From NCBI GenBank assembly GCA_016785225.1, contig JAFBJZ010000847.1, forward strand, positions 1,843,501-1,907,500: a stretch of 64,000 bases of DNA, read 5' to 3'. Below, in pieces: positions 25,967 through 38,100 of the stretch. The notes under the pieces were generated by a model. It did no database searches, was not told the origin of the DNA, and was given only the letters and a program-made list of their open reading frames with translations. This stretch comes from Psettodes erumei (Eukaryota > Chordata > Actinopteri > Pleuronectiformes > Psettodidae). The position numbers were made by a program, and so were the translations under genes. Within the stretch, counting starts at the first letter, position 1; each line of letters opens with the position of its first letter.

Positions 25967-28900
25967 ATGGAGAAATACGAAAAGCTGGCTAAGATCGGCG
26001 AGGGCTCCTACGGCGTGGTGTTCAAGTGCAGACACAGGGACACCGGCCAGATCGTGGCCATCAAGAAGTTCGTGGAGTCTGAAGATGACCCGGTCATTAA
26101 GAAGATAGCGCTGAGAGAAATCCGTATGCTGAAGGTGAGAGGCGATAAGCGTCACCCAAACAGTATCAGGTTTGTCCACAGCAAACACCACAAGTGGATG
26201 TGTGCATGCACAGCACTTCTGCAAAAATAAAAGCCGTAGACATCGCACAAACGCAACATTAAGAGGCAGCAGAAATGAACTGAGTTTCTGAAAGGTGGTC
26301 AGAGTTTAGATCCTCTGCTGGGTATAACGAAATATTTTGTCCAACATTTCGTTGCAATGTGCTGACATGCTGTCCTCGTTCTCTGCTGGCCCTGCAGCAG
26401 CTGAAACATGTGAACCTGGTCAACCTTCTGGAGGTCTTCAGGAGGAAGAGACGCCTGCACTTGGTTTTTGAGTTCTGTGAGCAGACAGTCCTCAATGAGC
26501 TGGACAAACACCCCCGAGGGTAGGTCCTGGGGGGGCAGCACAGATCTGAACATATTTGTTTTATGAGAGTTGTTCTGAATTAGAGAAGGGGGTTCAGATT
26601 GATACTTGCTTTACTTAGGTTCAATGTTGAACCTAAGTAAAGCCACTGCCTTTATTTAACAACTAAAGACTAGTTACTTTGCAGATTAAGTTTTTACATA
26701 CAAACCTATGTCAGTTTATAAAATATGATTGATGATTAAAAATGAACCCCAAATTGTCTGGCTCTACAACATTAACATGCTCCTTACATGTTAATGCATT
26801 AGTGATAAGCATTATAAAACCTTTTTAATATAACTTTATGCAGCCTTTCTGTTGCATAAGGAGTACTTTAGCTTTTGATACTTTAATTACAGTTTGCCGA
26901 TAATCATTCCTTATCTTAAATACAATTTTAAACGCAGGACCTTTAGCTGTAATGGAGCAGCAGAAAGGAACAGGGAGAATTAAATGGGGGGGTGAAGACT
27001 GTTGCCAAGAGATTTCAAAGACGTAAGATGTTGGCAGGAGAATCGGGGAGGAGCAGCGGAGTCTAAAGCAACAGATTAAAGTATTTAGGGAAAAACAGTT
27101 CTTTTCTTTGCTCTGCGCTTTGTGGACTCCCCATGCAATCAGTGGGCATGAGATAAGATTTTTGTTTAGTCAGACCTAAGCTAGTTGCTGTGACCATTTT
27201 TCTTTTCCCAATAAGACTGCGTAGCAGAAACTCTAGCTGCTCCTGAAAACAAAGGCGCTGTTGCTGTTAGAGACAGGGCCTAAGGTTACCCAGGTGACAA
27301 GAGGGCTGTGTATATAGCACCACTTCTTTTTTCTTCTTTTAAATTGCTGGAGTAATAGATGGGTAAAAGAAGTTGTGTTTTGTTTTCCCTCATACACCAA
27401 TCAATGTTCCTTTGTCTCTTGTTTTCTGCAGGGTACCGGAGGCTCAGCTGAAAAGCATAGTGTGGCAGACTCTGCAGGCTGTGAACTTCTGCCACAAGCA
27501 CAATGTCAGGATATATTTTGAAAAATATTTTCTTGGATTTTCATTTATTTCTCTTTTGACTCTCTCCTACCCTGTTTTTGTTGATTCCTATTGATCATGT
27601 TGCCTAAATCCCTGATGCTGAGCATTTGTGTTGCAGTGCATCCACCGTGATGTGAAGCCAGAGAACATCCTCCTGACCAAAACCGGAGTCATTAAGCTCT
27701 GCGACTTTGGCTTCGCCCGCATCCTGAGTAGGTCGCCCACAGAGCCGGTGCATTTATGCACATTTAGTGTTTGTGTACCTCTAATGACTAATTCAGTATG
27801 GTACCTATATCATCTCCTGCTGATGGCCTCCTCACTTTCAATGTGTCAATAAATGCATTGCATAGGAGGACCATTGAGCCAGTTAGTGCATCTTTGTGCA
27901 GCGTGTCTCTGTTTACCCTTCCCGCCTTAGGTTTCAGTGTTGTGTTACCATACATTAACATGTAGTCACTCAGCATGCCTTGTAATCCCTTCCTCTACAA
28001 TGTATGTGTTATTTAGTGTTCATTATTCAGTATCTAACTGCAAGTGTGTCCCTTCACGTCTCTATCTGTGCTGTGTGTTGGTGTGCTCAGCGGGACCGGA
28101 GGACGACTACACAGACTACGTGGCGACCCGCTGGTACCGGGCCCCTGAACTGCTGGTCGGGGACACTCAGTACGGGCCACCCGTGGACGTGTGGGCTCTG
28201 GGCTGCGTCTTTGCTGAGCTGCTCCATGGGAATCCACTCTGGCCCGGGAAGTCTGACGTGGATCAGCTGTACCTCATCCGAAAAACTCTAGGTACACGTC
28301 GACAAGCGGAAATAATCTACCTGTGCGGTTTGTTTCTTTTGCTTTCACAACACAAACTGTCACAGTTAGTATGAAGCAGTTCTGCCTTCTTGAGCGTCTG
28401 TCCCCTGACATCTTTCACACCACCCCAAGATAACTAAATCCAAACAGGAGTGAAACCTTGTAAAAAAAATTTATGGGAACTTCTTTTATAATGGATTTGT
28501 CTTGTGGGTTTCTTGAAGTGATATAAAAAGCAGGGCTTGCTGTTCTTAGTTCAACATGTTTTTAAAGGTTGCAGAAGCGTTTCAAGGTTTGCAAAGTGCC
28601 GACTGCTCATTCAGATGTTGGCACCAGTTGATCATCTCATTTCTGCCCCCAGGTGACCTGATTCCTCGTCACCAGCAGGTATTCCGCTCTAACGTTTTCT
28701 TCAGTGGAGTCAGTATTCCTGAACCTGACACGACGGTATGAACCCTTCTGCAACCACTGGGAATGCATACATTCGTAATGGAGAGGTGATGAAGTGTGAT
28801 GAAGGTGTTATTATTTTTCCCCTCTTAGGAGCCCCTGGAAAAGCGCTTCCATGGCGTGTCCCTTCATGCCCTCCAGGTTATGAAGGTATGTTCTGTTTAT

Positions 28901-29671
28901 GTTTAACAGAGCCTGGCTGATCATACCTGAAGGTTGATATCATCAGCTGCTTTTAGCCTATCACACACACACACATATATATAATCAACAAATTTAAGGA
29001 ATCCATTTTGAAAAATATTTAAGCAATGGTTTTAGTTTACTGAATGAGTACTGGCTAATCTATTATTGTCTCATTAAACTCTTTAAAACTGGATATGATA
29101 TTAAAGTGTAAACAAAACTACAACTAAATACTATGACTATATTTGTCAAGGGAAAGTTGATGTTGTGAGCCACCACTCTGTGCTAACTCTGCACATCTTT
29201 TAACAGTCCTGCCTGGTGATGGACCCCTCTCTCCGGTTGTCCTGTGAAGAGCTGCTGGAGCTGCCTTATTTCCAGGAAGAAGGAGGAGGGGGAGCCAACT
29301 GGGGCCGAGAGGGTGAGCGCCCGGGAAGACGACATGACAAAGTCTCCCGACGCAGACTGGCGGGGGTGAGTAACGCTGACCCTGCTACAGTCAAACATGT
29401 GGTCGAGTTGGTCACTTCACAACTGTCTGTCTGACCCTGGAGCAGCACTTTAACGGACAATTCCTCTCATTATTTTTCCATCACTAGCCTGACTGTTGAA
29501 TCTTAAAAGTTTGAGATGTTCACAGCAGATAGTTGTTTACTCATGGTCTCTCTCTCTCTCTCTCTTCTTCTGCAGGCACAGTACCTGCCTCAGTTACCAA
29601 ACAGCAACATCTCACCGGCGCCAGATGTCAAGAAACAGGTGAAGCACAAATATCACCTGCCCAACATTTAA
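25967..29671 (+). CDS. cdkl1: Cyclin-dependent kinase-like 1 (nine coding exons, 349 aa)
   Basis: A CMGC-group Ser/Thr kinase; CDKL kinases are associated with cilia and microtubules. Coding exons: 25967-26134, 26398-26519, 27432-27504, 27637-27727, 28091-28291, 28653-28735, 28829-28885, 29207-29365 and 29576-29671, total 1050 nt, all GT-AG and in phase. Visible motifs: glycine loop GEGSYGVVF (residues 11-19), lysine in VAIKK, the CDKL signature KKIALRE, catalytic HRD (124-126) within CIHRDVKPEN, DFG (144-146), and the activation-loop TDY (159-161) before VATRWYRAPE. All catalytic residues are present. The kinase core resembles both CDKL1 and CDKL4. The C-terminal tail QYLPQLPNSNISPAP with ending LPNI matches CDKL1, which ends FPNI in human, so CDKL1 is preferred. 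The gene looks functional. It is transcribed divergently from tgfb1 and convergently with the P450 pair. Confidence 0.92.
26608..26643 (+). repeat. Perfect 17-bp inverted repeat with a 2-nt loop in cdkl1 intron 2
   Basis: GCTTTACTTAGGTTCAA is followed by TG and then its exact reverse complement. In the cdkl1 pre-mRNA this would form a 17-bp stem with a minimal loop about 90 bases after the exon 2 donor. It could be a fold-back relic of a mobile element or a replication-slippage palindrome. Confidence 0.85.
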
Positions 29672-30077
29672 CGAAGCGACAGACTGCAGGACAAGTTTGT
29701 GGCTGAGAAACTGACAAACATGGACGATGTTTAGCGCAGTGGTTTGAATACAGTCCAATCCACACACTGTATATTCTCAGTGTGAGAGTCAGAGATTGTT
29801 TTTTTTTTAATTCTGTGATCACTCATCCTCAGACATTATCACTAACTTTTCTTCACATTAACAATACTCGGGTCAGCTGCAGGTTAGGCAACACTCTTAC
29901 AGTACTGTTACCAAAGGATGCACATTTCCCTGTGAGGTTCCCTCAAAACACAATGGGCACCACTTTTCACAGCGCACCAGTGTGCCAGCATCACGTCAAT
30001 ATCATGTAATGTACAGTACTGACACGATCAGCAGCAACATCTGATGTTTTAGGGTTAATCTATTAAGCAAGTAAGAC

Positions 30078-30083
30078 AATAAA
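30078..30083 (+). terminator. Candidate cdkl1 polyadenylation signal
   Basis: AATAAA about 400 bases downstream of the cdkl1 stop codon. A second AATAAA lies at 30275-30280. Either would give an ordinary 3' UTR; the sequence does not show which is used. Confidence 0.45.
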
Positions 30084-30280
30084 ACTTTTCATTCTGGTAT
30101 ATTTTTATTGTAAAGCTATAGGAAGAATTAAAATCATTTAGCTTTAGGTCCAGTAAACATGTAAATTTTGTATTATAAAATCAAAAGAAGTACTGAATAT
30201 ACTGTATACTGCAGTGCGATATATAATATTGTATACTTGACATGTGACTTCCTCACTCAGTCTTATTAAGGTTTAATAAA

Positions 30281-31190
30281 ACCCTGCCTTGACAGCTGAT
30301 ACCCTGAAGTAATTTGATGGGTTCTTAACATGTTGCAGCCTTAGTCTTTGACAACGATCCCGCGGGTCTGACTTGGACGTTTGCTCCGTTGCTCAGACAC
30401 AAGACAGTGATATGCTGGAACGGGCATCGACACGCTGACAGCCTGACACGCAGCTTGACTGATCACCTGACCTTGAACTTATCAAGTTACTGACGTAACT
30501 CCTTGTTACGCTTCAACCCTGCTAAGGGATGTAAACTGACAGGTCTTAATTGAGGGTCATCTAGGGTCTTGCAGCTGGTCACAAGATGACTGATGCACTT
30601 TGGATAAAACATTAAGTATCTCTTGTTTATCATAATAAAAAAAAAAAATTATTATACATTCAATTTTTCCAAGAGGAAGCGTTAACAAAACACATTAAAC
30701 CAACACAATTCCATTCACATTAATAAGAGGACAATTTTTCTCTAATATAAACTTTGACTTGCTTATTTTTAGGGCATAATTTAACTCAACAAGTGAGAAA
30801 AAAGAAATGCCACTATGGCATTCAAGATTAAGAGAGCTACTGAGCAATGTCATTTTAAAACTCTTTGGCAAACCTGTTTAACATCTGGTAAAAAAAACTT
30901 TACCCCTCAGTTGAACCTAAGAGCATTTGAAATGATTTAACTGAGAATCTTGTTAAAACGTTAAACTGGAAGTGTAATATACTGCATCTTTAATCACCCC
31001 CTGACATATTAAATATGTGTCAGCATTAAGTCACACAGAAAAAGCAGCCAGACGAGACCCTAACTCATTTTGGTGACGTCATGGCGAAGGTCATAAACAC
31101 TGGAGAAGGAAATGTCAAGTCCTTCTGCTCACACTACACCAGGTCCCCTGGTATCAAATGATGTGCTTTGCTGGACTATGCTGTAAAATA
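30281..31190. other. Intergenic spacer between convergent cdkl1 and the first CYP2 gene
   Basis: About 900 bases of AT-rich sequence containing the 3' UTR of the CYP2 gene on the minus strand. No coding exon was seen. A TGACGTCA palindrome occurs at 31074-31081, but its position 3' of both genes gives no reason to call it regulatory. Confidence 0.6.
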
Positions 31191-34100
31191 TCATGACCAC
31201 CGGGGCGTTGCGATGATCTCGTACCTGCGAGGCACATTGGCGAAGCTGCTGTACTCGGGGCTGAGGTCAATGCTGTCAGCTCCTCCAGCGCAAGTGAAGG
31301 TGAAATGCTGCAGAAGTGACACCATGAAGAGGAAGATCTCCATGCGAGCGAGGGACTCTCCAACACAAGATCTCTTTCCTGAGTGGGAACCAGTGAGAAC
31401 AGAAATAAATAGGAGGTGACAACACTGAAATCTGTTCAGCCACATTTTGTGAATGAAGGGAAATTTACTTATAATAATTTACCTGCAGAAAATGGCAGGA
31501 ATGCAGGGTTTTTCTTGAAGTTGCCATTTTGGTCCAGGAAGTGCTGGGGGTTGAAGGACCAAGGGTCTCGCCACTGTTTTTCCTCTTTCAGTACAGAGTG
31601 CAACAAGGGCACAATTACTGTCTCCTGTTGAGACAGGGTGCATCATCAGATTTTGGATTTTCTGCGTCACTGATATTTTACGTGATGAAACTAGAGCATC
31701 AATAAAACATCAATATCAGGTAGTGTTGTGGGGCATAGTCTCTAATGAACGTAAAGTACCTTGGGAATTGTGTAACCCCTGAAAGAGATGTCCTGGAGGG
31801 CGTAGTGAGGGATGCTCATGGGGACAATGTCCATTAGACGCTGGATTTCATGAAGAACTGCATCTGTTAAGGGAAGCGACTTCCTGTCCTCCATATTTGG
31901 ACAACGCTCCTGTCCTATCAAAGCGTGGATCTCCTGCTGCAGTTTCTCTTCAGGATGAGGAAAACACAGCTATTTAACTAGTCTGGAAGTAATTCCCTGA
32001 CTAATCAATTAGAAAATCAGCAAAATTAATCAATTTTGATTAATAGTTCATTCATACAGAAAAATGTACCAAACATTTGCTGTTTCCATCTTCTTAAAAC
32101 TGAGGATTTGCTGCTTTTTACACAGCAAATGGGATGCATTAAAAAGAAAGATGAGAATAAAATCAATATATAGTAAAAGTCATTAGACCAGCTTCATGAT
32201 CTTTTAAACACCACCGGTTGTGACTTACCCTGTATGTCTGGGTATCTGATCAGAACACTGAGCGCAAATCTGAGAGTTGAGCTGGTGGTTTCTGTACCTG
32301 CCAGGTACAGATTGAACACCGTTGACACCAAGTTGTCATAGTGGAACTCGGTTGTGGGACTGTGCTTTTCCTGAACAACACAGCCCGCAGGATCAAAATT
32401 CACCATGTCAAATATAACACGGAGGCTCATCCCGGTGAACCCACTATGGCGTACCTGACCGAGTCTGACGAGGAAGCAGTCCACGTAATCTCTGGGCGAG
32501 CCCGGGTCCAGCGTGTCCTCGTGCTCCTGGATCTTCTTCATTATAAAGGCTCTCAGCTCTTCAATTCTGGCGAATATTTTGTGCTGTCGACCCGGCAGCC
32601 ACTCCATCAGTCGAGGGAAGATGTTGTACAGCTGTGACAGGATGTAGAAAGGAGTTAAAATTCCTCCTGCCAACCTGTGATATTTGAGTTGTTAGATTAA
32701 AAAATACCACTAACCCTCACTGCATATAAATGAATTGAATTACTAACATTTGAATTCATTATTAAACTTACAAAACTTAAACTTGACTACTGGTGAGGAT
32801 ACTCTATGAAAACCCTAAAAATGAGAAGGTCTGAGTCATGTTCAGTTAACTATCCCTCAGAAATGATGAGATCACTTATTGCTTGGTTCTCTAAAGAATG
32901 GCTGGACGGGTCGGGTTTTAAGGACCTCGCTCAAAAGCACAAAAGCCTCCAAAACCACTGCCCCACCCATGATGCTTCACCTCCTCTGCACCTCCTACTC
33001 CTCTTACCTGACCCCAGGGGCTGCTGCCAAATTTCAGGACATCTGATATTGTCTGCAGGAGGTAGAGGAAGTGGTCATCGTCGTAGCTGAAGCGCTGACC
33101 GAACACCAGGCAACAGATCACGTTGGACACGGAGCAGCTCATGAAGAATGTTGGATCAAAAGGTGTGGCTGGAATAAAAAAAAAGAAAGCGTGTTCAGTC
33201 CAATGCTAAAAACCAACACTTCAAGATTTGGATCTTGCCATCATTAGGAAAGTCTTTTCAGTTTTTATGAATGTCTTGCATGGCTGTACATATGATAGAG
33301 CACATACCTTTGGTGCTGTGTATTTGGGCCACCAGGTGCTTGCTCTCTTGCTGGATCCACTCTTCCATCCCCTTGCGTCCCATTCCAAAGTCTCTCAGAG
33401 TTGTGAGAGTGAAGCGTCGCAGCTGCCGCCAGCGCTCCCCATTACTGATCGCCAGACCTTTTTAAAAGGAAACCCACGATAAATCTGTCATCTGTCATCC
33501 CTGTTGAGTGCAGTTAACTCGGTGTTAAATACAGAGAAACGTGTTGAACTGGCACACATATCAGACAAAATTCTCAAGATACCATAACCCCCGGTGGCTC
33601 TCATTAAGAAGGGAATAGGCGCTCTGCCAGTGAAGTCGTCAGCCTGGTCCACCAGAGCCTCCCTCACAGCATCGTATCCCACCAGAACCACGGCGCGCTG
33701 AGGGCCCAGGTACACAGTCATCACGGAGCCATAGCTCTCACTGAGCTGGAAGTAACACACAAGCATTGGGTCAAGTCATGTCAACACAAAAGTAATAACT
33801 GCACCTGAGACTTGGTAAGAAAAAACTAAATGAGCAGTTACATTGATCAGCTGATCATTAAATCAGCTGGGTAATTTAAGCATTCAAGGAATATGACTCA
33901 AGTATTCAGTGTACAAGACACATAGAACGCAATGAAGGATAATACAGCTAAAATCTAATTTAGTTTTTTTTAGCACCTTTCAAACAAGAAAGGCAACAGT
34001 GCATGAGTGCAAAAAAGAATTTCAGGCTTGCATCTGGAAAGTCACATCTAGTTAAAGGCCAAAGTGAAGAGATGCGACTTAAAGTTGCTTTGAAAAACAC

Positions 34101-34449
34101 TAAAAATTATATCTTAAAGTTGGTGTGACCGGTATTTTCTCTGGGCTGTTACAGAAGTGTTTCTGAAGGCAGCTGCATTTCCTTATTATGTGCAGGTAAG
34201 TAGGTGTGAAACAGAACTGACGCATTTGATCCCCAACTGGAAAATCGGTCGTAAACAGAGTGGAAGTCGTAAATCTGTCACCTTCAGCAGAGTTTTGAAC
34301 GGAGCCTTCTTGTCCAGCTGCAGCAGGTTCCCTATGATCGGCAGGCCCGAGGGTCCCGGAGGTAAACGATTCTTTCCGCGACTCCTCAGCTTCAGCAGCC
34401 ACAACAAAAACACCAGCCCTGCAAGAACCAGCGTCCCACACAGCTCCAT
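31191..34449 (-). CDS. Cytochrome P450 family 2 protein, tandem copy 1 (nine exons, 492 aa; likely CYP2Y-type)
   Basis: A microsomal haem monooxygenase of the CYP2 family. Exons on the minus strand: 34449-34282, 33745-33583, 33457-33308, 33168-33008, 32631-32455, 32370-32229, 31947-31760, 31624-31483 and 31378-31191. Exons 2-8 have the sizes I associate with CYP2 genes (163, 150, 161, 177, 142, 188, 142), and the sum is 1479 nt in one frame. Features: N-terminal membrane anchor (LVLAGLVFLLWLL), hinge PPGPSGLP, I-helix AGTETT (297-302), ExxR in HEIQR (354-357), and haem loop FSAGKRSCVG with the ligand Cys435. The start was chosen because it aligns with the neighbour's MDFTATVILAGL start. Intron 5 is only 84 nt, divisible by three and stop-free. 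Linkage to axl and tgfb1 suggests the fish CYP2Y group related to the human 19q CYP2 cluster; that subfamily call is inference. Confidence 0.92.
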
Positions 34450-34806
34450 AATGCCCCCAAAGAAAAACAACGTCATAAGTCTGCGTCGCTGAAGCTGATC
34501 GACTGATTGTGCAAACACATGACAGCCGGGCCAACATCCTCATTCCCGAGGCTTCTGCAGCTGAGCAGGAAACCGATCTCATTTCCTCCACAGACGTTGG
34601 ATGCGACTTCACTGAAACCATTTCATCTAGTGGTTTGACACTAACGCCATGCACCTTAGGATACACACACAGCTGTAAAAAAGTTTAAGGCACTAAAACC
34701 ATTTTGAAGTGGGCGTATCTGCTCGCCCTGCGTCATTGCTCTACAGCCAATCACATCATGTTTACAATTACACAACATGTAGCATAAAGGTAAATCACTT
34801 CCTACC

Positions 34807-34822
34807 AGGTATATATATACCT
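34807..34822 (-). promoter_or_regulatory. Palindromic TATA-like element upstream of CYP2 copy 1
   Basis: AGGTATATATATACCT is a perfect 16-bp palindrome containing TATATATA, about 360 bases upstream of the copy-1 ATG on the minus strand. It lies about 80 bases past the likely polyadenylation signals of copy 2. A TATA role is plausible but unproven; it could equally be a simple AT repeat. Confidence 0.3.
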
Positions 34823-34900
34823 CCTCTAAAGCAAATGATTTATTGAGATTGTATAAAAGTAGTCCTAATAGTAACAATACATATTTATAGCAGCAATATA

Positions 34901-34910
34901 TTTATTTATT
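34901..34910 (-). terminator. Candidate polyadenylation signals of CYP2 copy 2
   Basis: Two overlapping AATAAA hexamers on the minus strand (plus-strand TTTATTTATT), about 200 bases after the copy-2 stop codon at 35107. Confidence 0.55.
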
Positions 34911-35106
34911 ATGGTGTAAGATACTATGTTTACAATTAACACGGGTACCAATAACTGACTAAATATGGACAAAAAGAAAAACACTTATGAATTAGACAAA
35001 CTTTTCATCATAACAGAAGTAACAGCAAACATTAGTGGCACAATAGACATTGTTGTGTCACAATAAAACATGCTGTACAGAGATTCTGGCTCCCCCCCTC
35101 CTCTCT

Positions 35107-38100
35107 TCACTGTGGTGTGGCAATAATCTCGTATTGACGCGGCAGGTTGGCGAAACTGCTGTACTCTGGGATGAGGTTTATGCTGTCAGGGCCTCCGCTG
35201 CAGGAAAAGGTGAAATGCTGCAGCAGCGACACCAGGAAGATAAAAAGCTCCATCCGAGCCAGAGACTCACCGACACAGGATCTCTTCCCTGTCAGGAGAC
35301 AAGATTAAATACTCACAAAAAAAACCCATCAACTAAAACACAGATTCATGTGAATCATTCATTGTTAGAGTGTTAAAGGCATGTTGACTCGTGATCCATT
35401 TGCTGCCTGTTTCACCTGCAGAAAATGGCAGGAATGCAGGATTTTTCTTAAAGTTCTCGTTCTGGTCCAGGAAGTGCTGGGGGTTAAAGGACCAGGGAGT
35501 TGCCCACTGTTTCTCCTCTTTCAACACAGAGTGCAATAAGGGAATAATCACTGTGTCCTGTTGAGTCAAGACATTGTCTTAGTGTAAAACATCAATATCA
35601 GGTAGTGTTGTGGGGCATAGTCTCTAATGAACGTAAAGTACCTTGGGAATTGTGTAACCCCTGAAAGTGATGTCCCTCAGGGTGTAGTGAGGGAGGCTGA
35701 AGGGGACGATGTCAAGAAAACGCTGCACCTCATGGATAACGGCGTCTGTGAAGGGGAGGGACTTCCTGTCCTCCATGTTGGGGCAACGGTCTTTTCCAAC
35801 CACTCTGTGAATCTCCTGCTGCATTTTCTCTACACATACAAGGCAAAGTCATTTGTGTCCTGAAAGTTATCAGGTGGGTCTGTCCACAGACTTATTCAGT
35901 CCATGGCAACAAAATAAGAAGAACGTGTCCTCTGTCAGGGGACCTACCCTGTATGTCTGGGTGTTTGATCAGCACACTGAGAGCGTATCTGATAGTCGAG
36001 CTGGTGGTTTCTGTTCCTGCCAGGAACAGATTCAACACTGTAGACACCAAGTTGTCGTAGTGGAACTCAGTTGTGGGAATGTGCTTTTCCTGAGAGGACA
36101 AAATAAAAGACACATACAGTAGATGAATTCTTTCATTTGGATGATTTGAATTATTAAACAGGAAAATCTGTCACAGCTGCACCAGGAAAACTTTTGCTAC
36201 AGCTCACAATGAGATGTCAGCGTGGTCTCATATTCCCTACAAGTAAACAAAAAATCCTGAAGTTCTTTCCCACCTGGTCAATTCGGATGAGGAAGCAGTC
36301 AATGAAGTCCCGCGGGGAGCTGGGATCCAGGGTCTCCTTGTGTTCATGGATCTTCATCTTGATAAACTCTCTCACCTCCTCAATGTAGGCAAAAAGCCTG
36401 TGTTGGTAGCCGGGCAGATGCTCCATTAGCCAGGGAAAGATGTTGTACATCTGTGGCACACAGCAGCTTTGTTTCTAAGCATATTATTATTATAATTATT
36501 CTATGAACACATGTTAGGTAAATTGGAGCCGTCACTCTAAGATGCTGCAAGTAAATCTTGGTAAACTGTCACTGAAAATATAATCTTAAAAATCTTTTTT
36601 TTTTTTTTTTTTAAACATCATTAAAACAATGACTTCCCTGCTATCTCCACTGACCTGACCCAGAGGGCTACTGCCAAACCTTAAAATGTCAGATATGATA
36701 TTGAGGAGGCGTAGGAACTGCTTGTCCTCGTAGCTGAAGCGCTGACCAAACACCAGGCAGCAGATCACATTGGACACGGTGCGACTCAACAGGAACGTCG
36801 GGTTGAACGGTGCAGCTGCAGGAGAGGGCGGGAAAAAGGCAATAACTGACTTTTTCAAATGCCAAAAGCAAAATGTAGAAACTCTTTAGGGGTTTGAATA
36901 TTTTCGGCTTTCATTAAATTTTTCCTAATTTCCCAAAACTCCGCACAGCTCTGTTTCAGAGCTTAAACGGTGACCTGGGAGAACAGATTATCTTCAACTT
37001 TACTTATTCACACCTGCCATGTCAGTGTTGTGCTTGAAAATGCTTGAAATGCCAGAACTTAGATTGAAGGCACAGTTTTCAGCCTTGTATTGCTTCTGAG
37101 ACATCTGCCAACTATGGGGAATGTAGGTTACTCTGTGGCAACCTTTTAAATAATGTCATTCAATCATTAGCTTTCATAGGTCAATATCAAATGTGAAAAC
37201 ATCAGTAACCAGAGAGTCGGTCACCTCCAGTGTTCATATTAAAATGTAGTTAAAAAATTCCCTTTGTTAAAAACAAGGCTGACGTTTCAGCATTTTTGTG
37301 GGTTATGTAACACATTCAGTGTTTACTTTGCACAAACTGCAATCAGAAAGAGATAAGGATTAAAGAGGGCAGCTGCAGCAAGAGATAAACACGCAGAGTT
37401 TTCAGTTGTTGACCAGTTATCATCTGTTTTTTCTGTGTTTTTCTTGTTCAGACTCCACCAGACAGGCAGTTTTCAGATGAGACATGTGACATGCAGTTTT
37501 TTTTGCTGTAGGTGTTTATGATTGAACTCATTGTCAGGTGTAAGGGAAAGGTTCTCCAAAGTAAACTTTCCTTGACAGGTTATGTAATATCCCTCTTCTA
37601 CATCAGCCCCAATCTGAAAACAAACCTTTGAATGTATCTATGCGAGCCCTCATGTGCTTGCTCTCCTCCTGGATCCACTCTTCCATCCCCTTGCGTCCCA
37701 TGCCAAAGTCTCTCAGCGTTGTCAGTGTGAAGCGCCGCAGCTGGCGCCAGCGCTCCCCGTTACTGATCCCCAAACCTGACAAAAGAGAAAATACATGTGC
37801 TTGTTCACCAACTTGAGCTACGCAACAGAGACACGTAGATAGAGAGAGGGTGTGAAGCAACTGATCTGAGGTGTCTTGAGTTACCATAGCCCTTGGTAGC
37901 TCTGATTAGAAATGGCAGGGGGCTTCTGCCTGTGAAGTCGTCTGCTCGGTCCACCAGAGCCTCCTTCACCGCATCATATCCAACCAGAACCACCGTCCGC
38001 TGCCAGCCCAGGTACAGCGTCAGCACAGGACCGTAGGTCTCACTGAACTGGAAAAAGACATGATTTTTGAGGGTTGTAAACATTCTCATGCAATTTTAAT

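Noticed and set aside
25946..26230. Reading frame extending past the cdkl1 exon 1 donor
   Set aside because: The kinase sequence stops matching exactly at LREIRMLK|GTGAGA; the rest is intron read-through.
31074..31081. TGACGTCA palindrome between cdkl1 and CYP2 copy 1
   Set aside because: Located 3' of both flanking genes, so a promoter role is not supported.
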